From Aphidius gifuensis (Eukaryota; Arthropoda; Insecta; Hymenoptera; Braconidae): a stretch of 64,000 nucleotides of DNA. A program made the translations under genes and the position numbers. The stretch's first letter is position 1; each line of letters begins with the position of its first letter. The DNA lies in assembly GCF_014905175.1 (NCBI RefSeq), contig NC_057789.1, positions 13,382,876 to 13,446,875 of the forward strand, in the 5' to 3' direction. Below the pieces are notes generated by a model. The model had not been told where the DNA came from and did no database searches. It worked only from the letters and a program-made list of their open reading frames with translations. Of the stretch, positions 21,923 through 36,090 are shown in pieces.

Positions 21923-22753
21923 CTGACTCGAAAATTAGGATTAAAGATGTCGGAAAAGCACTCCCCACTTACGTTTTAGTTTTTTCTTTTTTTAAATAAT
22001 TTTTTATCTTTTAAATAATTTTTTCTTTTTTTTTTTTTTAAATAATTTACCAGTTGCTATTTTGCATAATCTATTGTAACTTGAAATTTAAATTTTTGAT
22101 ATCTTCCAAAAAAGCTAATAAAGATCGTTGTTAAATATTTAATAGATCTATATTCTTTCTAAACACTCGGGGTACAATTTTAAATTGAATAATAGTGCTG
22201 CCAGACAATAAACAAAAAAGTTTTCTATTTAAAAAAAAAATTTTCTTTAGAAAAAATAAACTCAAACTAATTTTATATTCTAGCATTTTAATTTATACAT
22301 TTTAAATAATCAAAAGGACATTTTTTTTCTCGCATAATAGATCTTTAGACCCCTGTATTCACCCTGAATTTAAAAAAAAAATACGGCGCCAGCAGTAAAC
22401 AGTTCCATTAAAAATAAATATAGTTGAAAAATACCAAGACAGTAAATAATTATTTTTTGGACAAAAAATATTGTAGTCAAAAGAAAAAATATATTTTTGT
22501 ATAAAGAATAGAGAAGTTTCTATTTTCATTTGCATTTTTTCCTATACCTGCTTTTTTCGTTGCTCTCTTTCTATCCAGCTGTGACGCTCAGGTGTGTCAT
22601 TGTATTATGTAAATATGCGCTATTTCATGCAAGTATGTCACTCAAATAATAATTGTAATAAATATTTCAAGTACAGGTGGCGGTAATTACGATAAAATAA
22701 GTATAAATAGAGCTGATAAATAGTATTTCATGTTAGTTTATTAAAAAGGTACA
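21923..22753. promoter_or_regulatory. Divergent intergenic region with TATA box
   Basis: This 830-bp gap separates the minus-strand block from the two plus-strand genes. Near its right end TATAAATAG (22702-22710) stands 44 bases before the envelope ATG, the expected place for a core promoter. A PyTCATG/TTAGT stretch about 30 bases past the TATA may be the start site. The remainder is T- and A-rich with no gene seen. Confidence 0.55.
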
Positions 22754-25538
22754 ATGTATCTATTTATAATTTTTTCCGTGTTAAGTGTTTCGGCTGCAAG
22801 TAAAAATGACTATATAATCAAACAAATACAAACAGGTGCAGAATTATTTTACGATTATTTATACGATTTTAAATTTTCAATAAATAACTGGAAGCTAATT
22901 ACATTCATTGAATTAGATTGGTATATAAAACAACAACCATATTTAAATGATGTAATCAAGGCTGTAAAAATATTAAAAGACAAATGTACACATGTGATGC
23001 ATTATACGCACTCCCTGTGTGACGCAGTAATACAAAGGCAACATACGGTACAATTAAAACTAAATGTTACAGAAGAATATGTACGTCAATTGAAAGCAAT
23101 TTCTACGCAACCTGAAATAGAGAAAGATATAAGACAAAAGCGTGATGTATTTAATGATAGAAATACTTTTATAGGCAAGTCTTTTTTCACATCTTTGAGT
23201 GATGAAGAATCTGCATTATACAATAATAAAATTGATAACATGTTGAGAGAAAAAAAAAATTTTGTATCAGATCTTGAGAATCTTACGCATATATTACCAG
23301 CTGAAGTAGAACGATTTAAAAAAATTTTAATAGATTATTCAACTATAGGAAATTCAACACTTGGCTCGTTTTATATAATATATGAAGATTTTAAAAAATG
23401 GTTTGGTTATGATCGTGAGAAAGGAACACGAGCATATTGGGAGCTGTATTATCAAACAATTCTCTATTTAGATGACTTTGGGAATGTTGTAGATGGATAT
23501 AATTTTTTTTTAAAAATTGTAATTGATTCCATTAATTTATCAAAGCTAAATATACTTCATCCTGAAATATTATCAGCAGAAAAATTAAAAGGCTCACTTG
23601 AGTTTTTTGCAAAACATAGTGGTGAATTTAATTTACCTATGAATATAAGAGATGCAGTAGCTGGTCATCTAAGTAAAATATCACAAATCGATATAGGTTA
23701 TGACAATAGTAGATTATTTGTTTTAATGAGAATTCCATTGACTGAAGAAAAAATTTATCATATACATAAATTAAGATCGTATCCTATTGCTCAACAATTA
23801 GGGAATAATATAGAGATGCCGCGATAATCGATAATATCGCGACAAGACGATACGATAATGACGACAACGATACGATAATTCCATTTTTTATCGTATCGTC
23901 GTCACGACACGATACGATATTTGACTGACGATAACCGATAAAATTATCGCGTTATCGCGATAATATCGGAAAAAATACATTTAAATTCAAGCTAAGATGT
24001 CTTAATGATAATAAGGAAAGAAAAATAAACACTTAAGTCCATAGACTTTAAATTTATATTGAACTCCACACCATATCATAATTGAAAAAAAAATAGACTA
24101 TTGCAACATAAAAAAAAAAAAAAAAACTGATATTTTCGGTTTTTTCGGTGCCGAACCACCAACTCCGCTGACCATCGATTCAGTAATTTAAAAATCGATA
24201 TTTTCGGTGTTGCATAATTAAAATTTGTATTACTTCAATATTATTAGATTAATATAATTAATATTATAAGTAATACAAATTTTAATCATAAAATAAGTAA
24301 TAATATAGTTTTATATAAAAAGTATATAAAACTGTGTTGCACCGAATATATTTTTTTTTTAATTTGTTTTAAGAAAATTTGTCAAATTCATAAAAGCCGC
24401 GAACTTCTCATATTGACTATTTTTTATTTAATAAATTTTTTATGTAAAAATCATGATATATTATTTGGTATATGTCATAATTAAAAAAAGAAAATTATCG
24501 TCGATAATGTCGATAACATACGATACGATACGACAACGCCTATGACGATACGATAATAAGACGACACGATAATTTGATTTTTTGTCGAATTTCTAGACGA
24601 CACGATACGATAACGACAATCAACTTCTACGACACGATACGATAATCAGGTAATTATCGTATCGTATCGTATCGCGGCATCTCTAGAATAATACAATAGG
24701 ATCAGCGTGGATAAAACCAAGAGCTAATTATTTGATTTTGTCATCAGATCAATCGCAATATACACTTGTAAAAAATAAAATTGATTTACCTTTTTGTCAA
24801 GCAAGTGTAAATATACATATATGTGAATCATTATCATATCCAATGTATGAGAGCTCACATCAAGCTGGTTGTGAAATTTCTCTAATTACAAAAATTAATG
24901 AATCGCCTTTACTTAATTGTGACATTAAAATTTCTCGTCATTTCACACCGTACTGGAAAAAATTAAGTAATGAAAGAGGATGGTTATATAGTTTACCAGG
25001 AGAACAAGAAATACATATACTGTGTGGAAACAAGAAAAAAAAAACTATTGTTATTCGTGGTGTTGGTATACTACGGATCCAAGCAGGTTGCCACGCACGC
25101 ATAAATTACGGAACAATTTTCGGTCAACAGGTAGTCAATATTGATACCATATATGAATTTAAAACTACAGCAACATTAAATGTTACAAAACTATTGCCTG
25201 AAATTGTTGATTTTACTATAGGAGAAACAAACTATTCATCAGCAAACCCAGCGGTATTGATTTATGATATATCTCTTAAAGAAATAAGAAAAGAGATATT
25301 AGATCAAAAAGAAAAAATAAATGAAAAAAATCTTTCAAAAAATATTATATTTAAAATTATTCTTGGTGAAATTATTATGGCTATAATATTAACCTCCATA
25401 ATTTCATTTCCACCAATTGTAATTATTATAAAAAAAATTTTATCTTTCTTTAAAAAAGAAAAGTGTCATATACATGTGAAGCCCCACCTCAATATCTTAT
25501 CCCTCTACTTATTAATTTCCCCACTATTCAATATCTAA
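22754..25538 (+). pseudogene. Baculovirus-F/errantivirus-Env-like fusion glycoprotein, split by a MITE
   Basis: The first part (22754-23810) begins with a signal peptide (about 15 residues) and has a furin-type RQKR site at residues 127-130. A post-cleavage region follows with FIGKSFFTSL and acidic residues, where F-type proteins carry the fusion peptide. The Env-family signature IDIGYDNSRLFVLMRIPL ends this part. The second part (24694-25538) has spaced cysteines, a GVGILRIQAGCHARI block, N-glycosylation sites and a C-terminal membrane anchor (about 30 hydrophobic residues before a basic stop-transfer KKILSFFKKEK). An 875-bp hAT MITE with an 8-bp duplication lies between; apart from it both parts are open and in register. 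Proteins of this family mediate low-pH membrane fusion in insect large DNA viruses and retroviruses. Its presence implies an enveloped or membrane-fusing stage. The gene runs opposite to the capsid block. Confidence 0.88.
23811..24685. mobile_element. Non-autonomous hAT element (MITE) in the envelope gene
   Basis: Terminal inverted repeats TAGAGATGCCGCGAT and its complement flank 875 bp without coding capacity, bordered by the exact 8-bp duplication GAATAATA (23803-23810 and 24686-24693). Both ends are rich in ATCGTATCG repeats, which make long subterminal palindromes. Length of duplication and TAGAG tip indicate the hAT superfamily. A relative begins at 63592. Confidence 0.93.
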
Positions 25539-25541
25539 TTG

Positions 25542-25583
25542 TATAAAAGTCGATGTAATGATAGCTAAAATTAAAAGTTAACC
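25542..25583 (+). promoter_or_regulatory. TATA box of the 217-residue gene
   Basis: TATAAAAG at 25542-25549 lies 35 bases before an ATG in good context (AACCATGG), and directly after the envelope stop at 25538, so the second plus-strand gene appears to have its own promoter. Confidence 0.5.
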
Positions 25584-26237
25584 ATGGAGTCAACTAGTAA
25601 TCTTCTTCTGTCACATTCAGTTGCGCTTAATAAGTCTAAAACGAAAAACCTACGTGTTGGATTTGGAGAAGATTATCGAATTAATATTCAAATCTGTGAC
25701 AATACTTCAAGAAAAGGAATTTCGTTTGCAGTATATAAGTGGAAGAATTTTTTGGATAAACTAGAATTTATATTATCTTGGTACTCAGCTAGTGAAAAAA
25801 CAGACGACTTGAAAAAAAAATATTCTCCAATTGAGTGTGAAGACATTAAAATATTTTTTAGTTATTCATACAAAACGAGGTCTGTTGTTTTTGATCAGGG
25901 CTCTGGAAAAATAGCACTACATGAAGTGTCGATGAATGAAATTGTGAATAAATTACCGTGGGTTGATTGCTGCATAGAGAGTCTGGAAAATATTCCTGTC
26001 GACATTTACAATCATGCAACAATATTGTATATGCATAAGACTATAGGAAAAGATAATCTTGATTTTCCAACATCTGATTTTTTAAAACAAATGTTATTAA
26101 AAAATTTCTACAAAATTTCTGACGATATTGAAAGTACATTAAAAACAAGTAAACTTTTGTCATATGAATTATTTTTATTTGAAGTAATATTATATAATTT
26201 TGATCGTTTATACATTGTAAATAAAAATATTTTTTAA
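25584..26237 (+). CDS. Unknown 217-residue Polinton cargo protein
   Basis: An intact frame with no signal peptide or membrane segment and no motif I recognise. The middle is rich in aromatic and charged residues (FAVYKWKNFLDKLEFIL, KIFFSYSYKTRSVVFDQGSG) and the C-terminal half is helical-looking. A decayed copy of its 3' half is recognisable in the second element (61740-61887, minus), again downstream of envelope remnants, so envelope plus this gene behave as a linked module. It could be a virion, accessory or host-interaction protein; I cannot tell. Confidence 0.75.
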   Translation: MESTSNLLLSHSVALNKSKTKNLRVGFGEDYRINIQICDNTSRKGISFAVYKWKNFLDKLEFILSWYSASEKTDDLKKKYSPIECEDIKIFFSYSYKTRSVVFDQGSGKIALHEVSMNEIVNKLPWVDCCIESLENIPVDIYNHATILYMHKTIGKDNLDFPTSDFLKQMLLKNFYKISDDIESTLKTSKLLSYELFLFEVILYNFDRLYIVNKNIF

Positions 26238-26365
26238 ATAAAATGTCTTCAAATAAAAATTGTAGTGTTGACGAAACTGGTTAAATATTGTAAGAAAAGT
26301 ATGTCGAACGGAAATGAATATTAAAAGAAAACACATGTTCAAATAAAAATAAATGTCAATAACCT

Positions 26366-28151
<1,786 letters not shown>

Positions 28152-28588
28152 GTACTAATGTACATATACCAACACAATTCAAAAGTATTAATAAATATAA
28201 TAATAAAAAGTGATACAATCAATTAAATTTGTGCAACATAAAAAAAAAGACAAACAATAAAGACACTGGTCAGTGACTCCATAATCATCAAGAAAATAAG
28301 AAGTTGCATCAGCTATTAGCGGTCATCATCATCCATCATCAACAGATCGGATAGTATGTGTGTTAGTGTGAATTGAGCGAATGGGTATTTTTTTTCCTCG
28401 ATATTGAAAATAACATGAAATAAATAAATATAAAAAAGTAAAATTTATTAATATTATAAAATTTTATATTTTTTCGTCATTTATTTTATTGATATAACCT
28501 GCTCCTAAAATTGTTAATTCAGTAATTCTAGTCCCTCTACAAGTTTGATCATAATAGAGCAAATTGATCAATTCAATGTCAGTAGTAA
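28152..28588. other. Right flank of the Polinton, no gene seen
   Basis: AT-rich sequence with a CATCATCATCATCC stretch near 28325. No gene, and no copy of the left flank beside the element end. Confidence 0.5.
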
Positions 28589-28913
28589 TAATTGAGGGTC
28601 ATCCGGATACAGTAACACGCTCCGCGCTCGAAGACAATAAAAAGCGACGTTGTTCAAGTTGAAAATGAAAAATAAAAAAAATAAAAAATACAGTCATCTA
28701 TAAAATTGAAAAATATACATTTTTATTTAAATAATTTTTTTAATGAGTTAATGAGATAAAAAATAAAAACGAAATTTTTTTTTTTTGAAAAAATACTTTT
28801 TTCAAAACATATAACTCGTGATAACTTCTTTAAAAAGTAATAAATTGACCTGAAAATTTGACTGTAGCGCTATTATAGACTAGCGATGGCAACCGTAACA
28901 TTAAAAAATCTAT

Positions 28914-29427
28914 TTATTAATATTGTTTAATTTTTATTATATGATTGTTTAATGTCGATGAAAAATTCAATTTGTCAAACTTTGAATGAAAAAAGAGTCG
29001 AAGAAATTTAAAAACTGAGTAACTTGTCAGTGGCAATATTGTTATGCAGTATATCAAGAATTTTTTTACAAATTTTTAGATATTTTTATTAATTATTTAT
29101 CGAGTTATTCATTTAATAACAAATTCAGAACCACCGTTGAGGCTATACATGCGTGATTGTCCGCCCTCTTCTCTCGCGAACGCCTATGCTCGCGCGTTTG
29201 TATATCCATTAAATAGAAACGATATATGCGCTATTTGTTATTAAATTAATAACTCAGTAAATAATTAATAAAAATATCTAAAAACATCTAACGATACTGC
29301 TGCTATCAACCGCTGATAAGTTACTCAGTTTTGAAATTTCTCCGACTCTTTTTTCATTCAAAGTTTGACAAATTGAATTTTTCATCGACATTAAACAATC
29401 ATATAATAAAAATTAAAGAATATTATT
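28914..29427. repeat. Fold-back hairpin nested in the left arm
   Basis: Arms of about 200 bp (28914-29115 and 29225-29427) are inverted copies, sharing TTTTTCATTCAAAGTTTGAC and the AAATATTT...CTAAAAA part. The loop of about 110 bp is GC-richer, with CTCTCGCGAACGCC. The right arm of the surrounding element lacks it, so it inserted later. Confidence 0.75.
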
Positions 29428-29582
29428 AAAAAAATTTGTGTGTGTTAGCAGTACGCGCGAGGGAAGTGAAACTTCTTTCGCAGTTCGTCAAGATATTCGT
29501 AACGACTTTAATAATATTGACAATCAATTAATAAATGATGATATTATTGATGATATTAATAATATTGATAATGTTTATAGTG

Positions 29583-30255
29583 TAGGGGTCTTCGATTCTC
29601 GGCAATTTTTTAAGTACTCGAGTACTGGATCGATTCATATCGAGTACAAGTATCCGATTCTTTTCAGAGCCGATTAATCGATTCACGATTCTTTTTCACC
29701 GAACATCGCCAAAAGAATCGGTCTTGTTTTTCACCCTTACAAAGCGCATTGTTCTAGGTTTTATAAACCTAGGCCATCATTTGTATTCATTTTAAACTCT
29801 TTTTTGATATAAAATAAAAAAAGAAAAAAATTAGAAAGAAACAACAAAGTTCGTTGACACTTGATGATTGGGGATTGGCCTATGACAGTTCTCATATAAA
29901 TAATAAATATTAATATTAAATAATAAATATTAATATAAATATGAATATTATTTAATATTTAATATTTAATGAATAATAATAATATTTAATTATTTATCAT
30001 TAATATTTATAATATTCTCTTTTTTAACATCATATTTCTCATTTAATTTCATTCGTTTTTTTTTCTATTAATATTGTGTATACATAAAAAATAATGTATG
30101 ATTAAAAAAATTAATAAAAAAATAATTATAAAAACACGATTTTTTAATCGATTCTTTATGAATCGAGTACTTTTTGAGGCGATATATCGGCTACCCGATT
30201 CTTACAAATTCGATTTTTGAAGATCGATTCTTTTTCTAAGAATCGAAGAACCCTA
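29583..30255. mobile_element. hAT-type MITE
   Basis: Inverted ends TAGGGGTCTTCGATTCT and AGAATCGAAGAACCCTA enclose 673 bp without a gene, with near-identical 8-bp flanks (TTATAGTG and TTATAGTA). Repeated ATCGATTC words fill the subterminal parts. Confidence 0.85.
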
Positions 30256-30263
30256 TTATAGTA

Positions 30264-31260
30264 TAAATGATGATTTCAATATGATATTTATAATAATAAT
30301 AATATCGATCATATGGCGATAATATCCGAACTATAAATATTGATAATATTATCAATATTATATCGTTATTGATATTATTATTATTATTAATACCATTGAT
30401 ATTATTAAAATTATTATCAATATTATTATTATTCATATAATTATCGTTATTATTATTATTATTTATACTATGAATATATATAAATGATAATAATAACAAC
30501 AATAATTTCAATAATATTATCAATTATTAACAATATTATTGATATTAATAACAATATATATAATAATATTTGAAATAGAAATACTAATAATTACTAATAT
30601 TTATATTTGAATATTATTAAGAGTACTATTATTATTTTTATTATTATTATTAATATTATATATCGATATTAATAATATTAATATCAATGATTTTATTATT
30701 ATCGATGATATATTATTGAAATTATGATTGTTATTATTATGCATACCATGAAATAATATATATTAATAATATTAATAATAATATTATTAATAACAATTAT
30801 TTCAATAATATTATACAGAATAAAAATGTCAATAATAATTTTGATAACATCATAAATTAGGAAAAGGAATTAGGAATTAGGAATGACTATAGTCATAATA
30901 TAAATGATATTAATTATATCAATAATAACATTTATAATAATAATATTTGAAATATGAATACTAATAATTATTAATATTTATACTTAAATAATAATGTCAG
31001 TATTGATCTTATCATTATCAATATTATATCGATATTATTATTATTATTAATATGATTCATACCATTGATATTATTACTAATATTATATTGATATTATTAA
31101 TATCGATGATATTATTAAAATTATTGTTGTTATTTTTATTTATACTATCGTTATCGATATCAATAATATTATTACGAATAATAATAATAAAATAATAATT
31201 ATAATAATAATATCGATAACATAAATATACTAATAACAATTTTCAATTGAGTATATGTAT
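30264..31260. repeat. Low-complexity ATT/ATATT tract
   Basis: About 1 kb built from AATATTATT, ATTATTATT and ATCGATATT words. Asn/Ile-rich frames on either strand here are composition artefacts. Confidence 0.85.
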
Positions 31261-32069
31261 TCATTTATAATTTTTTGATTCATTATTTCCATAAGCGCTC
31301 CGAACCGATCAGCTACACTATTGGCAACGCACACACACATTCATTCAAAGCATATCTCTTTTCTCGCTCGTAGCCACTCACTCACTCACTCACTCTTATT
31401 AGTTATATGGGCAAATGCTTGCTCGGTCCGAGCGTTCGCTTGCTCCGAGCGTTACATGGCCGACACACTGATTTTTTTTCACTACCTTGCGAAAAGAAGT
31501 TTCACTTCAATAGATTTTTTAATATTACGGTTGCCATCGCTAGTCTATAATAAAGCTACAGTCAAATTTTCAGGTCAATTTATTAATTTTTAAAGAAGTT
31601 AGCACGAGTTATATGTTTAAAAAAAAGTATTTTTTCAAAAAAAAAATTTCGTTTTTATTTTTTATCTCATTAACTAATTATTATAAAAAAAAATTATTTA
31701 AATAAAAATGTATATTTTTCAATTTTATAGATGACTGTATTTTTTTTTTTTTTTATTTTTCAATTTTAATTTTCAACATAAACAACGTCGCTTTTTCTTG
31801 TCTTCGAGCGCGGAGCGTGTTACTGTATCCGGACCCTCAATTGTTGTAATAGTACTGAAATCTTGATAATTGTCCAACATGTTATATAATAATATAATGG
31901 GATTACAGCATAACCTTGTATAGAATATTCTAATGGTCATAAAAGAATGAAAGTATTACAGTTTTTTATCCAAATTCAGTTGATCGCATGTCCGTTCAAT
32001 TAATAATAAAACAATTAGTTGAAGGACTAATTGCTAAAACAAAATATAATAAAATTTCGGTCATAATAC

Positions 32070-32350
32070 AGAAGGTGATACATATGGTTAATGTCTTTCT
32101 GGTTGTTTTTGTGGTGCTGAAGATCTGATAGACGCATGTAGACCTTATAAATGTGATGGAGATTGTTATACACATCAATCAACTACTGGTGAAATATGTG
32201 ATTGTGGTAATAATACTGAAAATGACTCATGATGTATGTGATCAAATGGAGAAACTGATGATTGTGAGGGTGGAATACCGCGTTGGAAAGTACAATATAG
32301 TAAATGCCATGAAAATTATGATAGTACGCGAATAATGGAACATTAATATT
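32070..32350 (+). pseudogene. Decayed cysteine-rich coding fragment
   Basis: One frame reads SGCFCGAEDLIDACRPYKC, then DGDCYTHQ and GEICDCGNN, and later GETDDCEGGIPRWKV. The density of Cys and Gly is far above chance, which suggests an old extracellular, disulfide-rich protein. Three stops interrupt it: one TAA upstream and two TGA. I do not recognise the family; no start codon or signal peptide is visible. Confidence 0.4.
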
Positions 32351-32407
32351 ACATAACAGTTACTGTTGATAATAAAAGGTGTTTCAATTAAAAACCCATT
32401 GATAAAT

Positions 32408-32812
32408 TGTAGCGAGATAGAAATATTTGACGTCTCCCACCACACTGACATGTCATGTGACGTAGTCAGTGAGGTGTTTTAGCCATGTATATATGTGTGG
32501 GTACGAGAGAACTCTCACTTCTTGTCACTTGAGACTCCGCTCTCTTCGCTTCCAGTCCGGCCACCAAGCCAAACGGTGCGTCCGAACTATACTTGTAAAG
32601 TTGTATTGGTGATGTGGCTATGACACCTCACAACCAGTAATATATATCTATATTGTGTCTTGTTAAATTATTATATCGAATAGTCCAATTGTTAAATAAA
32701 TTGTCTTATTTTTTTGAATATTAAATATAAATTTCGTGTCTCTGTTTAAAATTATTATTTGAAATTAAATTAAATGTAAAAAAGAGTAAAGTGAGGGAAA
32801 CCACACTTCACA
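32408..32812. mobile_element. Solo LTR, about 405 bp
   Basis: The block starts TGTAGCGAGATAG and ends CCACACTTCACA with the 4-bp duplication AAAT on both sides (32404-32407, 32813-32816). The GC-richer middle (GAGACTCCGCTCTC) and an AT-rich tail fit a Gypsy-type LTR. No internal retroelement genes adjoin it. Confidence 0.6.
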
Positions 32813-33229
32813 AAATGAGAAAAATTTTCATAGAATACAACCAAGATCACTCGGTGGCCACCTTCCCACTAAAAATTTCTTGAAAAACCACTAGATTGAG
32901 CTACTTACCCACTTAGCTTTTGAAAACTTAAAATTTACTCCTGAAAAGCAGAAAAAAAAAAAAAGGAAATTAATCGGAAAAATGAATTGTAATTTTTTTT
33001 CTAAATTTTATTATTATTTTTCAGTTCAACTGTCAATACATTTTATGTTTTTTTTTTTTTAATGATATGAATATTGGTAATAATATTTTTGTTTTTTAAA
33101 TGAATAAAATTTTGACCTCATTTATCAATTAAAAATTAATATTCATTTTATAAATATGTTTTTGAATAATATTAAAAATAATATTTTTATGTTTTAAATG
33201 AAGTCTTGACCTTCTTCTTCTTCTTCTTT

Positions 33230-35030
33230 TTATCGCTTTTTGGCACGATCTTCAACAATTATTAATATTTTCTCTTGAAACTCAGAAGCATACACTACTG
33301 CTGAAGTGAAATGATTTAACATGGACTGTCATGGTTGGAATGAATCAACTTGTGTTATATATAATATCGTATTTGAATAACAGCTTCACAACTTTTTATT
33401 GCCAATCGATTCCTCAATTTATCTCTTATAATGTTGACGAATGAGAATGCACGTTCAACAGTAGCATCTGATAAAGGCAAAGCCAACAAAGCCAATACAA
33501 TTTTTGATATGTGTCCATACCATTTATCTTCACCGGCAGTTGTTATTTTATCTACTCTATTCCAGTAATCTTCTGTTGATTTTTTTTTATCAGCAAGTTT
33601 CAGAATTAACTTAATGCCATTCTGCTAAAGTTGCATCAACGTGTCCAATAATATTTTTAAAGTGAGTTACAATTCCAGTTATATCGTTTTTTACCTCACT
33701 ATCTTCAACTCGAGGAGTAAAAACACTATTTTTTACTAGCAGACCAATATTGTCTGGTACTCGTTGTAATTGGCAACATAACTCAATCAAAAAAAATTTA
33801 CATTGACTCTTCATTGCACAAATTTTTTCTTGGGGGAAATTCTTTGATGCTTCAGTAAATTCATAACCAAAATAAATACAGTCAGGTGGCTTAAGATAAT
33901 GTCAGAAATTGAATTCAGTTAAATTTTTCTTGTTGCCTTTTTCAAGTTGACTTGGAATTACAATTTTTTGTACACTTGAATACAATACTTCATTTAAATC
34001 TTTAAATAATTTCAGTGCATCAACTTTATCTAATTCAAATAATTTGTTAATACCAATTGCAGTTTTCAAAGTGACTCTTAAAAAAATAAGAAAAACCTCG
34101 TCGGATTCAGATTGATAAAAAGAAAATAACTGTTCAGCCCCAAAGTTTTTTTTTCATCTCCATATATATGAAAAATCAACTTTAATGCATCCCATTGATC
34201 TGAAATCACTTCAGTGGCATTTTTTCGAGTTAACCAACGAGTTGCTGATATATGTGGAATTTCCTTTTGGGTTTTTACCTCCTTTTAATGTATTCCAAAC
34301 TTCTTCGTAAGCATCTTTACGTTTTGTACTATTTGAAAAATAATTATACGTTGAACGAACTATGTAATCCGAGTGGTCTGGTAATTTTTGAGCTGCTTTT
34401 TCACATGACAGGAGCAGATAATAGCACACACACTTAGCTGTGATTAAATGTGGTAATTTCTCCTTCGAACTTGAAGAAACTTAATTATATTTTCCGACCA
34501 TTACATTGGCACTATCAACACCAATGCCAATCAATTTTTCCAATTTTATATTTTTTTTTTTTCAATAACTCTTCAATTTCAACTAGTCGATACAGTGTTG
34601 TAATAATTTTCCCTACTACTTACTCTCATCAATGATTATTGAATAATATCCATCGCCGATATCTGATATTAATTCGTATAATAAACATGGAGATAATACA
34701 TTAACAATCAGTCCAGTGCTTTTTGTTTTGCCTGAGGTTAAATTTTAAAGAATATCTGAATTGAAATCTAATGATCCAACAACTTTAGCAAGTTGTGTGG
34801 CAACATTCATTGTACAATATTTTAATTCAGCAATTTTACGTTGTTCGCTGTTTAGATGCTTTACGAATTTAATTATTTTTGGCATTGATGAATTGTGTGA
34901 GTTGGTATTGACTAGGTGTTTGTCAGTTGCAGCATGATCATCAAGAGATTTATTGTGTGGACAAATACTGACAAGTCACTATTTGCAAAAAGCTTTACTG
35001 CTGTTTGGTATATTATGCGGACTTATCCAA
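33230..35030 (-). pseudogene. Decayed hAT-family transposase
   Basis: Several frames on the minus strand join conceptually in order. The N-terminal side starts near 35030; next comes HSDYIVRSTYNYFSNSTKRK (about 34370), then KNPKGNSTYIS with the ATRW-type context at 34230. The 33611-33814 segment follows, and last LALPLSDATVERAFSFVN (about 33450), the hAT C-terminal dimerisation domain. Stops and shifts occur throughout. Flanking sequences near 32870 and 35490 share CCCACTAAAAA and AAAACCACTA words, possibly old subterminal repeats. Source of the nearby hAT MITEs is possible but not shown. Confidence 0.75.
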
Positions 35031-35652
35031 TCTAAAAAAGTATAAATTTTTATTGTAAAAACAAATAATCGTTATTAAGAAAAAAAAAAAAAAATTAACA
35101 ACAAAAGCAAGATGTACATAAACTACCTTTATATTTCATGTGAGCTTCCTAGGCTTTTCGGTAACTTTGTAAATACTTTTTTACGTCTTTTTTTATATTT
35201 TTCCTTTTTTATTTTCAACAGTATTCGCAACTTATTCACTTGATTTTATTGCTACACCCATTTTTTTTCCAATTTTTACGCATAATGTGTGACTCATAAT
35301 TGACGCAATTACACACAATTATAAAAAAAAAAAAGCGTTTGTTATTGATCGTTTCCAAAAATATTGAATAAAACATAGGAGAAATGTATTTAGAATGAAT
35401 ACATTCAACCATGGAGGTCTGAACCAATCAAAAGGTTAAATCTAACAACAACTTGAAAATCGACCAATAAAATCTACCCACTAAAAACCAATAAAAAACA
35501 AAGTTTCCCACTAAAAAAATTACTAAGAACCTGAAAAAACCACTAAATTTAGCACACTGTCCGAGATTTTGAAATGTTGATATTCGTTTTATTTTTTATG
35601 TTTTACAAAGTGCATTGGATTTATTTTTAAGCCACAACTATTTGTTGTTAGT

Positions 35653-36090
35653 ATGAATTCAACAACTGCTAATCGACAAGTTGAAATCGATAGTAGTGAA
35701 TTACAATGGAAAAAAGAACATAATGAAAATTTTTTCAACCAACGTGATCATCTTTTAGAACTTGTTAAAATTATTCGATTTCATGTAAAAATAATAATAA
35801 TAATATTGCTGGATCAAATTGAAATACAACACCACAATACGTTGTTATGAAAAGAAATGTTGAAGGTTTCGGACATTTATTATGATTAGAACAAATAATA
35901 CATAATATATTGTTAAAAATTCAACAAATTGATAGTCAATATAAAAATTATTATATAGTATCAACATGACTAAGAGATAAACATGAACTTGTTCAACTGA
36001 AATCTTATGTTTCATGACGAGCAATCGACACATCATATTTAGACATGGATAATTATGCTGCATATAGAATGTTATTTTTTTCATCGAGAT
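35653..36090 (+). pseudogene. Decayed coding sequence, unknown, only TGA stops
   Basis: The first 39 codons (QVEIDSSELQWKKEHNENFF ... LLELVKIIRFHV) and later stretches (TTPQYVVMKRNVEGFGHLL; LEQIIHNILLKIQQIDSQYK; RAIDTSYLDMDNYAAYRMLF) read as real protein after one shift in an ATA/AAT run. The interruptions in the main frame are all TGA. I do not recognise the family. Confidence 0.4.

Larger units (their letters stand above)
28589..31843. mobile_element. Long-inverted-repeat element with nested insertions
   Basis: Arms 28589-28906 and 31508-31843 are inverted copies, starting TTGAGGGTC and including GATACAGTAACACGCTCCGC and the GGTTGCCATCGCTAGTCTATAAT region. A further short match (GAAGTGAAACTTCTTTCGCA near 29465 and its complement near 31490) shows that the left arm continues beyond a hairpin inserted at about 28914. 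The interior holds no transposase, only low-complexity ATTATT sequence and a hAT MITE. Superfamily unknown; no clear target duplication. Confidence 0.75.
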
